Assembly: GCA_902761905.1 (NCBI GenBank)
Contig: CACWMK010000011.1
Coordinates: forward strand, 1 to 59,895
Direction: 5' to 3'
Length of the DNA stretch: 59,895 nt
DNA from: an uncultured Prevotellaceae bacterium
Lineage (GTDB): Bacteria > Bacteroidota > Bacteroidia > Bacteroidales > Bacteroidaceae
The position numbers and the translations under genes were made by a program. This document shows, piece by piece, positions 29,946 to 39,187 of this stretch (position 1 is the stretch's first letter; every line of letters begins with the position of its first letter). The notes beneath the pieces are model-generated. The model was not told the origin of the DNA. It saw nothing but the letters and a program-made list of their open reading frames with translations, and made no database searches.

Positions 29946-31646
29946 TTAAATCAAGCTCTTAGCACGCTGCAGAGCGATATTGATGTGCGAGCAGATATTC
30001 TCCTCGCCCAGCATCTGGTCGAATCCAGCCTTGTGCAGTACGGCCTGAACCTTCTCGTTAACACCCGACAGCACTACCTGTATACCCTCTGCCTGACTCA
30101 TCGCACACAGATTGGTAAGGTTGTGGATACCAGTAGAATCAACGAATGGCACCTTACGCATGCGGATGATACGTACCTTAGGACGCTGATGTCCCATTGT
30201 ACTCATCAAGTCCTCAAACTTATTACCAGCTCCGAAGAAGTAAGGACCGTTAATCTCATAAACCTCCACACCCTCAGGTATAGTCAGGTGCTCCAGGTTG
30301 CCCATTTGGAAGTCGCTCTGCTCCTCCTCCGGGTCAATCTCGTCGCTGATAACCTTCACGTCGGTTGTCTCTGCCATACGACGCATGAACAGCAGACAAG
30401 CGCAAATCAATCCTACCTCGATAGCGATAGTGAGGTCGAAGATTACTGTAAGCAGGAATGTAACTACCAGTACGATAACGTCGCTCTTAGGATTCTTCAT
30501 GATCGAAGCAAACGAACGCCATCCACTCATGTTGTAGCTCACGATTACCAGTACACCAGCCAGACATGCCATTGGGATATACTGAGCCAGAGGCATCAGG
30601 AACAGGAATATCATCAACAGTACTGCAGCATGCACGATACCAGCCACAGGAGTACGACCACCATTATTTATGTTGGTCATCGTACGTGCGATGGCACCAG
30701 TAGCAGGAATACCACCGAAGATTGGGCTGGCCAGGTTAGCCACACCCTGGGCGATAAGTTCGGTGTTAGAGTCATGGCGATCGCCAATCACACCGTCGGC
30801 CACAGTGGCTGAAAGCAAAGATTCAATTGCACCAAGAATGGCTATGGTGATAGCTGGCGACACCAGACCCTTTATCACATTCCACGAGAGTGCAGGCATC
30901 TCTGCACCTGGCAGTTTGTTTGAAATCGAGAATCTATCGCCGATAGTCTCAACGCTATCCACTCCCGCATATTGCTTAAGCAGCAGCACGGCTACAGTCA
31001 TCACAATGATTGCGATAAGCGATCCGGGCAACTTCTTCAGCACATTATTATATTTAGCTATCATAGGCCAAGTAGCAATCACTGCAACAGAGCCGATTCC
31101 TACAGCCGCACTCCACCAGTCGATAGTACCAAAGTCGCCGATGTAAGCTACCCACTTCTCGATGAAGTCGCTTGGCACACTCTCCATCGTGAGTCCGAAC
31201 AGATCCTTAATCTGTGTGGTAAAGATGGTAAGTGCGATACCGCTGGTAAAACCTACTACGATAGGATATGGGATATACTTGATGATGGTTCCCAGATGCA
31301 GCACGCCAAATAATATCAGGAAAACACCAGCCATCAGTGTAGCGATGGTAAGTCCCTCAAATCCATACTGCTGTATTATTCCGTAGATAATAATGATAAA
31401 CGCACCAGTAGGTCCGCCTATCTGAACTTTAGAGCCACCAAGTACCGAGATAATCAGTCCGGCTACGATGGCAGTGATAATACCCTTCTCAGGGGTTACA
31501 CCCGATGCGATACCGAAGGCAATAGCCAATGGCAATGCTACGATACCAACGATGATACCGGCCAACAGGTCGGTGGTAAACTGCTGTTTGTTGTAGTGCA
31601 GAAGTGTCTGCAACAGCTTCGGCTTGAATGCAAATGTCGTCATCAT
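29946..31646 (-). CDS. SulP-family anion transporter with C-terminal STAS domain
   Basis: 566 residues. The membrane domain has the SulP signature AFGIASGVTPEKGIITAIVA and GPTGAFIIIIYGII, and a STAS domain at about residues 440-560 (KVPFVDSTGIHNLTNL is the anti-sigma-antagonist-like loop). The family moves sulfate, bicarbonate or dicarboxylates. In Bacteroidetes such genes are often bicarbonate transporters, but nothing here decides the substrate. A possible minus-strand -7 box TACTTTTG lies at 31685-31692. Confidence 0.9.
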   Translation of the reverse strand: MMTTFAFKPKLLQTLLHYNKQQFTTDLLAGIIVGIVALPLAIAFGIASGVTPEKGIITAIVAGLIISVLGGSKVQIGGPTGAFIIIIYGIIQQYGFEGLTIATLMAGVFLILFGVLHLGTIIKYIPYPIVVGFTSGIALTIFTTQIKDLFGLTMESVPSDFIEKWVAYIGDFGTIDWWSAAVGIGSVAVIATWPMIAKYNNVLKKLPGSLIAIIVMTVAVLLLKQYAGVDSVETIGDRFSISNKLPGAEMPALSWNVIKGLVSPAITIAILGAIESLLSATVADGVIGDRHDSNTELIAQGVANLASPIFGGIPATGAIARTMTNINNGGRTPVAGIVHAAVLLMIFLFLMPLAQYIPMACLAGVLVIVSYNMSGWRSFASIMKNPKSDVIVLVVTFLLTVIFDLTIAIEVGLICACLLFMRRMAETTDVKVISDEIDPEEEQSDFQMGNLEHLTIPEGVEVYEINGPYFFGAGNKFEDLMSTMGHQRPKVRIIRMRKVPFVDSTGIHNLTNLCAMSQAEGIQVVLSGVNEKVQAVLHKAGFDQMLGEENICSHINIALQRAKSLI

Positions 31647-31684
31647 CTTTGTATTAATAACATGTTATCTTGAAAAAACGCGTA

Positions 31685-31752
31685 CAAAAGTATAAAAAAA
31701 ATAAATTTTCGACGACTTTTGCGCCAACGTATTATAAAAAACCTTATTTTTG
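31685..31752. promoter_or_regulatory. Divergent promoter region of SulP and the Ala/Lys-rich lipoprotein
   Basis: The minus-strand -7 box TACTTTTG (revcomp of 31685-31692) faces SulP. The plus-strand TATTTTTG (31745-31752) is preceded by TTTG (31718-31721) at a slightly long spacing of 23 bases. Motif matches only. Confidence 0.45.
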
Positions 31753-31807
31753 TTGCCAAAAATCAAGTCATTCTATTGTTTTACTAAAAAAATTAATTGA
31801 AAGCATT

Positions 31808-32437
31808 ATGAAAAAAATTCTTTTCGCAGTAGTGGCCTGCTTGGCCATTGGTTTCGCATCATGTGGTAACAAGACTCAGGCTCCTGCCGAGGCAGCCGAC
31901 AGTACTGTAGTAGCTGAAGAGCCAAACGTTGATGAGGCTGTAGGCGCTATCACCGCTGCTCTGTCTGAGCAGATCGAGGCTAAGGACGCTACAAAGTTCC
32001 AGGAGGTTCTTGCCACAGTTCAGGTGAAGGTTAAGGAGTTTATCACCACCAATCCAGAGCTCGCTAAGGAGTATGTAACAAAGGTTCAGGAGTTCCTGAA
32101 GACCAATGCTGATCAGATTAAGGCTTTCGCTGGCGACAATGCAGCCGTTGCTTCAGCCGTTACAGCTCTCACCACTACTCCTGCCGAGACATTCGTTAAT
32201 GGTCTTGCTTCAGCCGTAGGTGGCGTTCAGGAGGCAGGTCAGGCCGCTGTAGATCAGACCGTTGATGCAGCTAACGCAGCTGTTGAGGGTGCCAAGAAGG
32301 CTGGTCAGGACGCAATAGACAATACCAAGAAAGCAGCCGAGGATGCAGCAAACGCAGCTAAGGAAGATGCCAAGAAGAAGGCTAACGATGCCATCGACGA
32401 TGGTGCCAACAAACTGAAGAAGGGTCTGGGTCTCTAA
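31808..32437 (+). CDS. Lipoprotein with long amphipathic Ala/Lys-rich helices
   Basis: 209 residues. Clear lipobox signal (MKKILFAVVACLAIGFASCG, Cys19). After an acidic linker the protein is mostly helical; the last 60 residues are an 11-mer-like run of Ala, Lys, Asp and Asn (for example VEGAKKAGQDAIDNTKKAAE), similar in style to LEA/apolipoprotein-like helices. No enzyme motif. Probably a periplasmic or surface helix-forming lipoprotein, perhaps membrane- or stress-related; that is inference from composition. ATG 31808 fits the signal peptide. Confidence 0.75.
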   Translation: MKKILFAVVACLAIGFASCGNKTQAPAEAADSTVVAEEPNVDEAVGAITAALSEQIEAKDATKFQEVLATVQVKVKEFITTNPELAKEYVTKVQEFLKTNADQIKAFAGDNAAVASAVTALTTTPAETFVNGLASAVGGVQEAGQAAVDQTVDAANAAVEGAKKAGQDAIDNTKKAAEDAANAAKEDAKKKANDAIDDGANKLKKGLGL

Positions 32438-32457
32438 ACCCGACTCAATAATACTCA

Positions 32458-32537
32458 AAAAGCTACTTTTCGCATTCCGAGAAGTAGCTTTTCAGTATAT
32501 AAAAAGTAACCTTTCGAAGTGCGAAAAGCTACTTTTT
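32458..32537. terminator. Two tandem hairpins between convergent genes
   Basis: Hairpin 1: 32458-32472 with 32478-32492 (AAAAGCTACTTTTCG paired to CGAGAAGTAGCTTTT). Hairpin 2: 32501-32508 with 32530-32537 (AAAAAGTA/TACTTTTT) with further pairing inside. A/T runs flank both. They end the lipoprotein gene (plus) and exoA (minus). The two share the motif AAAAGCTACTTTT, so alternative pairings are possible. Confidence 0.75.
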
Positions 32538-32539
32538 GA

Positions 32540-33289
32540 TTAGACAAGCGTTAGTTCCACGGGACAATGATCGCTTCCAAGTATTTCCGTATGTATCTTA
32601 GCATTGTCCATACGCTCACGCAAGCGATTGCTTATTACAAAGTAATCAATACGCCAGCCAGCATTCTTCTGGCGGGCCTGGAATCGGTAGCTCCACCATG
32701 AATATGTAATCTGTTCAGGATACTTGTATCGGAACGAGTCGGTAAATCCAGATTCTAGCAGAGTGGTAAACTTCTCACGCTCCTGGTCGGTAAATCCTGC
32801 ATTCATTCGATTGGTCTTAGGGTTCTTCAGGTCTATCTCCTCGTGAGCCACGTTCAGGTCACCACATAGTATCACAGGTTTCTTCTGGTCTAGTGCCATC
32901 AGGTAGCTGCGGAAGTCATCCTCCCACGTCATTCGATAGTCCAGACGCTTCAGTCCGTCCTGCGAATTTGGAGTATAGCATGTCACCAGATAGAAGTCGT
33001 CCATCTCGAGTGTTATCACGCGGCCCTCGTGGTCGTGTTCGTCTATACCTATACCATAAGTTACACTCAGAGGCTTGTGCTTAGTAAAGATAGCTGTGCC
33101 GCTATAACCCTTTTTCTCTGCATAGTTCCAATAGCTCTCGTAGCCATCAAACTGCAGGTCAATCTGTCCTGCTTGCATTTTGGTTTCCTGCAGACAGAAG
33201 AAATCAGCATCCAGTTCACGGAAAATATCACTAAACCCTTTACCCTCACAAGCCCTAAGGCCGTTTACGTTCCAACTTATAAATTTCAT
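32540..33289 (-). CDS. exoA: Exodeoxyribonuclease III / AP endonuclease
   Basis: 249 residues, full length for the ExoA/Xth family. It starts MKFISWNVNGLRA, with metal ligand Glu35 in LQETK, CGDLNVAHEEIDL (Asp and Asn of the active site), the W-R-I-D-Y segment and the terminal GSDHCP histidine. It cuts DNA at abasic sites in base excision repair. No membrane or export signal. Confidence 0.95.
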   Translation of the reverse strand: MKFISWNVNGLRACEGKGFSDIFRELDADFFCLQETKMQAGQIDLQFDGYESYWNYAEKKGYSGTAIFTKHKPLSVTYGIGIDEHDHEGRVITLEMDDFYLVTCYTPNSQDGLKRLDYRMTWEDDFRSYLMALDQKKPVILCGDLNVAHEEIDLKNPKTNRMNAGFTDQEREKFTTLLESGFTDSFRYKYPEQITYSWWSYRFQARQKNAGWRIDYFVISNRLRERMDNAKIHTEILGSDHCPVELTLV

Positions 33290-33374
33290 ACCTTCTATTT
33301 TATTGACTAGAAAAAGAAGGCTAGCAGTGATATGCTCGCCTCCCTTTTCCGTTGTATATTCCTTGGGGGAATTC

Positions 33375-34796
33375 TTACTTGGTTTCCTCAGCCTTTGGTT
33401 CAGCCTTTTTAGCTGCAGGCTTCTTAGCCGCCTTAGCCTTTGGAGCAGCTTTTGGCTTAGCCGCAGCCTTTGGCTTAGCTGCAGCCTTTGGCTTGCTAGA
33501 CTCCAACTTTTCCAACTTTGCCTTAAGACGGGTAATCTCCTTATCCTTCATCTCGATCTCGTCACCCTGATTCTTGATGGTGGTGAGCAGACCTTCGAGT
33601 TCATCATTATCGATGTCGAGTGGATAAAGGGCATTTACTCTGTTTATGAAGTCACCAAGGATGTTCATATAGTTAGTGAAGGCATCAAACGGACCACTGT
33701 AGATACCACGATCCAATCCAACGTTAGATGGCTTAGTGGTCATGAAGCGGAAGTTATTCGAAGCCTGCAGATAATCCCAGTCCTGATTGATGCGTGGATC
33801 GTTGGCGATACGCAGACGATCAGCTACCGAATAAAGCTTGCTGAAGGCCTCACGCTGCATAGCGTTACCCAACCAGCAGCTCACGTCGCGCTCCTCGTCA
33901 ACCCACGACAATGTATCTGGCACATCAATCTGACCAACACTCTTGCATGCCTTACAAATCTCAGTTGGTGTTGAGAATGTGATGCCCTTTTCCTTGGCCT
34001 GTGCGGGTAGAGCCTTCAAGAAGTCGAGAATGTTGCTCGACAATGGCTGGGCGATACCCAGAGCCGAAAGCTCCATGAAGATATTGATAATCTGCTCTTC
34101 CTCTGGCAGACGGGCGATACGATCGATATATGCATCGGCAAAGAGTGGATAACCATCCCACTCTGAGTTATTGAATCGCAGAGAGATATCGTCACTCAGT
34201 TCGATATCACGAAGCAACAGCTTGAGGTTCGGAGCCAGATTGCAGTGATACAGATAGTGAGGAGATTTCCAACCCAGTACGTGCTTTGCCCCCTCGGTCA
34301 GCATACCCTTGAATCCCATAGAAGCAACCTGAGCACCGATGTCGTCACTATAGATGAGCGATGAGTTGCGCAGTACGGTTGGCTTCTTGCCAAACAACTC
34401 TTCAATCTTGGCACACTGCTTCTTTACGTCTACAGCAAAGCTGTCAGGATTTGCCAATGACGAAAGACCGTGGCTATATGGCTCGGCCAGGAACTCTACA
34501 CAACCTGTCTCGTTCATAGCCTGAAGCTTCTCAAGTACCTGTGGGGCATGCATCTCCAACTGCTCGATACCAGTACCACTCAGCGAGAATGCTACCTTAA
34601 AGAACTTGCCGTGCTCATTTATCATATCATGCAGAGCATTGAGTGCTGGCATGTATGAACGCTCGGCAATATCTGTGATGCTACGCTCGTTCTCGTAGTC
34701 ATCATAGTAATAATGATCGGTACCGATATCAAAGAAACGGTAACGCTTCAGATGGACGATCTGATGTATCTCGAAATATAAACAAATTGTTTTCAT
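33375..34796 (-). CDS. GH57-family glycoside hydrolase (alpha-amylase type) with a histone-H1-like tail
   Basis: 473 residues. The start KTICLYFEIHQIVHLKRY is the GH57 N-terminal motif with its HQ pair; EFLAEPYSHGLSSL and FRNSSLIYSDD-like segments follow the family order. The family cleaves or transfers alpha-1,4-glucans. After the catalytic domain a short coiled coil (about 405-435) leads to a Lys/Ala/Pro tail of about 38 residues with KPKAA units, unusual for the family. It is the last gene of a glycogen cluster (debranching enzyme, GT4 synthase, GH57), all leftward with short gaps, so a cytoplasmic role in glycogen metabolism is likely. Confidence 0.88.
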   Translation of the reverse strand: MKTICLYFEIHQIVHLKRYRFFDIGTDHYYYDDYENERSITDIAERSYMPALNALHDMINEHGKFFKVAFSLSGTGIEQLEMHAPQVLEKLQAMNETGCVEFLAEPYSHGLSSLANPDSFAVDVKKQCAKIEELFGKKPTVLRNSSLIYSDDIGAQVASMGFKGMLTEGAKHVLGWKSPHYLYHCNLAPNLKLLLRDIELSDDISLRFNNSEWDGYPLFADAYIDRIARLPEEEQIINIFMELSALGIAQPLSSNILDFLKALPAQAKEKGITFSTPTEICKACKSVGQIDVPDTLSWVDEERDVSCWLGNAMQREAFSKLYSVADRLRIANDPRINQDWDYLQASNNFRFMTTKPSNVGLDRGIYSGPFDAFTNYMNILGDFINRVNALYPLDIDNDELEGLLTTIKNQGDEIEMKDKEITRLKAKLEKLESSKPKAAAKPKAAAKPKAAPKAKAAKKPAAKKAEPKAEETK

Positions 34797-34798
34797 AA

Positions 34799-34835
34799 CA
34801 TGTTTAATCTTTAATTTTTAATGTTTAATGTTAAT
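34799..34835. repeat. TTTAATGT-type dispersed short repeat
   Basis: Stretch of TTTAATGTTTAATGTT-like units between the GT4 and GH57 genes. The same family appears at 39162-39187, 39921-39957 (inside miaA) and 46226-46260. Confidence 0.7.
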
Positions 34836-36102
34836 CTTCCCAGCCTAGGGTGCGGCGATAGAGGGTACGGATCCAGGCGCCAACCTTCTCCCAAGTAATC
34901 TGGTCAACCTCGCGCTTACCTTCGTCCTTAAGATAGTTGAAGAGCGACTCGTTGTGACATATAGAGTAGATAGCGTCGGCCAGTGCGTGGATGTCCCAGT
35001 AGTCTACCTTGATACAGTTGTCGAGAATCTCGGCACAACCTGACTGCTTAGAGATGATACTTGGGGTACCACACTGCATAGCCTCCAAAGGCGAGATACC
35101 AAACGGCTCACTTACCGATGGCATCACATATACATCAGATGCCTTGAGGCACTCATATACCTGCTTGCCGCGCATAAATCCGGGGAAGTGGAAACGGTCG
35201 GCGATACCACGTTCGGCAGCCAGATGGATCATTGCGTCCATCATATCGCCCGAACCAGCCATACAGAAGCGCACGTTACGTGTACGATGCAGCACCATCG
35301 TGGCAGCCTCGACAAAGTACTCTGGTCCCTTCTGCATGGTGATACGTCCCAGGAAGGTTACCACCTTCTCCTTGCCCGTGTGGTCAGGACGTGGAATGTC
35401 CTGATACTCCTGTGGCAGTGGGTATACTGCATTGTGAACAGTGAAGCACTTGCGTGGGTCCTGATGATACTGGTTGATTACCGTCTGTCGTGTCAATTCG
35501 GATACACACATGATACAGTCAGCCCAGTCCATACCGTTCTTCTCAATGCTGTAAACAGTAGGATTAACCTTACCACGAGAACGGTCAAAGTCTGTAGCGT
35601 GAACATGGATACAGAGAGGTTTGCCGCTTACTTGCTTGGCATGTATTCCTGCAGGGAATGTCAGCCAGTCGTGAGCGTGAATGATGTCGAACTCCTCGGC
35701 ACGGGCCACCTGACCGGCGATGATCGAGTAGTTGTTGATTTCCTCGTGCAGATTACCTGGATAGCCACCGGCAAACTCCATTGCACCAAGGTCGTTCACG
35801 TTCATATAGTTAAAGTCGGCGTAGATATGATCGCGAAGTTTGAAATAATAATCGGGATCCATAATGTTGCCCACACGCTGCTTTACGTAGTCGTAGCTAA
35901 CGTCGCGATAGGCAATGGGTACAGCGTTCATGGCTACGATACGGCAGGCGTGCTGACTCTCATCACCAAACGGGTGAGGCAAGCAAAGCACGGTCTCGAT
36001 ATCGCCCTGAGCCTTCAAGCCCTCAGAGATTCCGTAGTTAGCGGTGGCAAGTCCACCGAATACGTGAGGAGGATACTCCCATCCAAACATTAATACCTTC
36101 AT
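34831..36102 (-). CDS. GT4-family glycogen synthase-like glycosyltransferase
   Basis: 423 residues in the GT-B fold. The N-terminus MFGWEYPPHVFGGLATANYG gives the glycine-rich loop; IIHAHDW follows. The C-terminal domain has FLGRITMQKGPEYFVEA and the E-x7-E motif in SEPFGISPLEAMQCGTPSI. The size and WEYPPHVFGG start match the glycogen/starch-synthase-related GT4 proteins that sit beside debranching enzyme and GH57 genes in Bacteroidetes. Likely makes alpha-1,4-glucan from an activated glucose donor. 12 bases separate it from the debranching gene upstream. Confidence 0.88.
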   Translation of the reverse strand: MKVLMFGWEYPPHVFGGLATANYGISEGLKAQGDIETVLCLPHPFGDESQHACRIVAMNAVPIAYRDVSYDYVKQRVGNIMDPDYYFKLRDHIYADFNYMNVNDLGAMEFAGGYPGNLHEEINNYSIIAGQVARAEEFDIIHAHDWLTFPAGIHAKQVSGKPLCIHVHATDFDRSRGKVNPTVYSIEKNGMDWADCIMCVSELTRQTVINQYHQDPRKCFTVHNAVYPLPQEYQDIPRPDHTGKEKVVTFLGRITMQKGPEYFVEAATMVLHRTRNVRFCMAGSGDMMDAMIHLAAERGIADRFHFPGFMRGKQVYECLKASDVYVMPSVSEPFGISPLEAMQCGTPSIISKQSGCAEILDNCIKVDYWDIHALADAIYSICHNESLFNYLKDEGKREVDQITWEKVGAWIRTLYRRTLGWED

Positions 36103-36114
36103 AGTCGTTCCTCC

Positions 36115-38064
36115 TTACTTTTGATATGAATACTTTTCCATCAACTTGAGCGTGCGGAGAATCTCGGCCACGTTCATAGCAAACGACATGGCTCCACGAC
36201 CATGGAATGGCGGGTTGCCGTCGAAAAGTTCAGAGATTGTTCCGATGGCATGATAGTCCATCTCGTCCTCATAGCCCACCATCTGTCGCTCTACGAAACT
36301 CAGACGACTGCGCTTGTAAAGCTTCAGGCAGGCTTCCATATAGAATCCTCCCAACCAAGGCCATGCTGTGCCCTGGTGGTAGGCATAATCGCGCTGTGTC
36401 TGCGGACCAACGTAGATGGGGTTGTAACCACCACTCTTTGGCGACAGCGAGCGCAGACCCTTAGGCGTGAGCAACTCGCGTGTGCAGATATCTACCACAC
36501 TCTTCATCTGCTGCTGGTTCAGCGGCGAGTAGTCGAATGCTACAGCAAATATCATATTGGGGCGAACGCTCCAGTCCATCATATTGCCATCCACATAGTC
36601 GAGCAGATAGCCGTACTCGTTGACGAATGTCTCAACAAACGAGTCCTTAACCTGTGTGGCCAGGGTTTCGATTGTTGCAGCACCCTGTACGTCGCCCTTT
36701 TCGCTGGCCATCAGGGCGCAGAACTTCAGGGCGTTGTACCACAGGGCGTTAAACTCTACGATGTAGCCCGAACGTGGCACTACTGGTTTGCCGTTGGCCG
36801 TAGAGTTCATCCATGTCACGGCCTTGTCGCGACCATTGCTATATAGCAGTCCGTTGTCATCTAGACGCAGGTTAGGATGCTTGCCGTCAAGGATATACTT
36901 GATAATATCCTGCAGCAGCTTACCATACATCTCGAAACACTTGTCGCGGCCCACTTCCTTGGCATATTGCTGCATAGCCCAAACAGCCCACAGGAGCACA
37001 TCGGGCTGCTCCATCTCGTAGATCTTTCCGCTCAGAGGTTTCTCCTCCATAAACGCACGCAGATCGCGCTCGGCAGTCTTCATCACCTTCTCAAAGTAGT
37101 CAATCTCGCCGATGGCAAGAGTCAGTCCTGGCAGAGCGATAAATGTATCGCGAGCACGACACTTGAACCAGGGATAGCCAGCCAGCAGATAGCGGTCGTG
37201 AACGTTCTCTCTACGATGGAACTGGTGGGCAGCTGTTACCAGACAGTGGTAGAAGTTATCGCGTGGTACACGCTCTCCTACCTCCTCATCAAACAGCTTC
37301 TTCATAGCCGATGGCTTAATAGCCGACGTAGAGCCTGAGAAGATAATGCTCTCGCCCTTCTTGATGGGCACCTCGAAATAGCCTGGCACGTAGAGGTCCT
37401 CGTTCGAAGCGTAACCACGCTCCTGCTCCTTAGGATACTCAATGCCACGATACCAGTCGGGTTGGAATACAAACTCGTTTTTCTTCGAGAATTGCATGTA
37501 TAGGTCGGGATATCCGGCATACATACATGTCTTGATACCGTTCTCTACTTCGGTGTACTCTCTGCTAGCGGTTGAATTCTCGTGGGTAAACTGGCGAACC
37601 GAGCGGAATGCCAGGAACGGACGGAAACGTAGTGTAGTAGCTGAGTGTGCATCAACCAGAGTATAACGAATCAGAATGCGATCCTCATAGTGCTGGAAGA
37701 TTACTTCCTTCTTTAAGATTACGCCACCTACACGATAGGTAGTAGTAGGCACAGTGGTGGCGTCAAACTCACGGATGTACTTGTGTCCGTTAGGGCTGAA
37801 ATTGTTGCCTTGATACTTGTGCAGTCCGAGGTTGAACTCGGCTCCATGCTGGATAACCGTACAGTCGAGCGATGACAAGAGCACATGGTTCTCATCATCC
37901 AACTCAGGTACGGGAACTACCAGCAATCCGTGGTACTTACGCGTGTTGCAGTCTACAAGCGTAGAGCTGCTATATGCGCCCGAACGGTTTGTTCGGAGGA
38001 ACTCACGGCGGAGACTCTCCTGCAGGTTAGTCATCACGGCTTTTTCTAATCGTAGATAGCTCAT
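36115..38064 (-). CDS. Glycogen debranching enzyme (amylo-alpha-1,6-glucosidase type)
   Basis: 649 residues. N-terminal GDE_N domain (NRSGAYSSSTLVDCNTRKYH, then HGLLV), followed by the (alpha/alpha)6-barrel GDE_C with GYPWFKCRARDTFIALPGL, TWMNS and DYAYHQGTAWPW, holding the catalytic acids of the family. Hydrolyses alpha-1,6 branch points. First gene of the glycogen run; a promoter lies just upstream at 38111-38141. The usual GRDT is ARDT here, a mild change. Confidence 0.92.
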   Translation of the reverse strand: MSYLRLEKAVMTNLQESLRREFLRTNRSGAYSSSTLVDCNTRKYHGLLVVPVPELDDENHVLLSSLDCTVIQHGAEFNLGLHKYQGNNFSPNGHKYIREFDATTVPTTTYRVGGVILKKEVIFQHYEDRILIRYTLVDAHSATTLRFRPFLAFRSVRQFTHENSTASREYTEVENGIKTCMYAGYPDLYMQFSKKNEFVFQPDWYRGIEYPKEQERGYASNEDLYVPGYFEVPIKKGESIIFSGSTSAIKPSAMKKLFDEEVGERVPRDNFYHCLVTAAHQFHRRENVHDRYLLAGYPWFKCRARDTFIALPGLTLAIGEIDYFEKVMKTAERDLRAFMEEKPLSGKIYEMEQPDVLLWAVWAMQQYAKEVGRDKCFEMYGKLLQDIIKYILDGKHPNLRLDDNGLLYSNGRDKAVTWMNSTANGKPVVPRSGYIVEFNALWYNALKFCALMASEKGDVQGAATIETLATQVKDSFVETFVNEYGYLLDYVDGNMMDWSVRPNMIFAVAFDYSPLNQQQMKSVVDICTRELLTPKGLRSLSPKSGGYNPIYVGPQTQRDYAYHQGTAWPWLGGFYMEACLKLYKRSRLSFVERQMVGYEDEMDYHAIGTISELFDGNPPFHGRGAMSFAMNVAEILRTLKLMEKYSYQK

Positions 38065-38110
38065 AGTTCCTGTCTAAAGGTATTTATTAGTGAATATCAA
38101 TTTGATTTTC

Positions 38111-38141
38111 CAAAGGTAGTAATTTTCCCGCAATGTGCAAC
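38111..38141 (-). promoter_or_regulatory. Promoter of the glycogen cluster
   Basis: On the minus strand: GTTG (revcomp of 38138-38141), 19 bases, TACCTTTG (revcomp of 38111-38118), 46 bases before the debranching-enzyme ATG. The -33 is a partial match. Confidence 0.6.
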
Positions 38142-38180
38142 TATTTCCACGGGTTATTTAACAATTATTGACACTTCAAC

Positions 38181-38213
38181 AAATAAGGCGCGCAACAATT
38201 GCGCGCCTTATTT
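38181..38213 (-). terminator. Strong terminator of the envelope/miaA/lipid-kinase run
   Basis: Perfect 15-bp stem AAATAAGGCGCGCAA / TTGCGCGCCTTATTT with a 3-base loop (38196-38198), followed on the minus strand by TTATTTGTT. It starts 2 bases after the lipid-kinase-like gene ends. Confidence 0.9.
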
Positions 38214-38214
38214 C

Positions 38215-39153
38215 TTATCCTGGTATCAAAAAATTTACAACTTCTTGTTCCACATTTATACGGTAGCTTCCCACGGGTGTTTTCATCATTCGTCCGTCTA
38301 TCCCCACGATGGCTTTTTTGGCATATTCCACCTCAACCTCTCTAGTGCGATACGGGTGCACACTGCGATGGTTAAGGAATCGTCCTGCCACCAGCAGCCA
38401 CAATCCCTCTATCAGCTGCACCACCTCGGGGTGATATACCACGCTCACATCCAGCATACCGTTGTATGGCACAGCATTAGGAGTCTGTCCGTAGCCTGGA
38501 CCAGAACCTATGCACACGGTCATCACCTTGCGGTCGATAACGTCGCTGTTTATCTTCAGTTTCATCTTATATTCCATACGGTAGAACAGCATCACAAACA
38601 CCGATACAATAAACGACAGCGTGTGCGACCCGAACAGGCTGCGAGTCTGTCGGCGCAGGTTCATTATGTCGGCAGTCAGTCCGATGTTGATGCAGTTCAG
38701 GAAGTAGCGATGGCACTTGTCGCCCTGCTTGTTGGTATAGCGTATGCAGCCCAAGTCTATCTTGCGTATACGGCGCTGTATCAGCCAGTCGATGGTCTGC
38801 TCTACGTCGTCACCGTCAAGATCCCAGAACTTGGCAAAATCGTTCAGCACGCCATTGGGTATCACTCCCAGCGCTATCTCGTCGCGCACCGATTTCTCCT
38901 CCATCATCAGGCAGTTCACAGCGTCGTTCAGAGCCGAGTCGCCACCTACTATCACAATGGTCTTGTAGCCATTCTGAATCATCATTTTCACCAGTCGTTC
39001 CACACTCTCTGCCGTCTCGCTCTGTACAAAGTCGTACATCACGTTGCGCTCGTCCAGAGCCTTCTGAATCTTCTCCCAACGCTTGCGTGGGTTGGACAGG
39101 AAACTTGTCTTCGGGCAATACAGTATGCCCCATCTTGAACTTTCTACTGCCAT
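38215..39153 (-). CDS. Diacylglycerol kinase-like (DAGK catalytic fold) protein with altered motifs
   Basis: 312 residues. The NAD-kinase/DAGK fold is recognisable: TIVIVGGDSALNDAVN replaces the usual G-G-D-G-T-x-N-E motif, and LGVIPNGVLNDFAKFW replaces P-L-G-T-x-N-D-F. The C-terminal beta domain is also present (IGSGPGYGQTPNAVPYNGML and later VSVVYHPEV). The family phosphorylates diacylglycerol, sphingoid bases or related lipids. GGDG to GGDS and GT to GV changes may alter ATP binding, so activity is uncertain. Last gene before the strong terminator at 38181-38213. Confidence 0.8.
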   Translation of the reverse strand: MAVESSRWGILYCPKTSFLSNPRKRWEKIQKALDERNVMYDFVQSETAESVERLVKMMIQNGYKTIVIVGGDSALNDAVNCLMMEEKSVRDEIALGVIPNGVLNDFAKFWDLDGDDVEQTIDWLIQRRIRKIDLGCIRYTNKQGDKCHRYFLNCINIGLTADIMNLRRQTRSLFGSHTLSFIVSVFVMLFYRMEYKMKLKINSDVIDRKVMTVCIGSGPGYGQTPNAVPYNGMLDVSVVYHPEVVQLIEGLWLLVAGRFLNHRSVHPYRTREVEVEYAKKAIVGIDGRMMKTPVGSYRINVEQEVVNFLIPG

Positions 39154-39161
39154 CGGTATAT

Positions 39162-39187
39162 ATTAAACATTAAAGATTAAACATTGA
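39162..39187. repeat. TTTAATGT-type repeat overlapping the miaA stop codon
   Basis: On the minus strand, CAATGTTTAATCTTTAATGT-like sequence supplies the last miaA codons and stop and runs into the gap before the lipid-kinase-like gene. Confidence 0.65.

Noticed and set aside
35188-39138. Plus-strand frames opposite the glycogen and lipid-kinase-like genes
   Set aside because: Antisense shadows; the minus-strand genes have clear family motifs.
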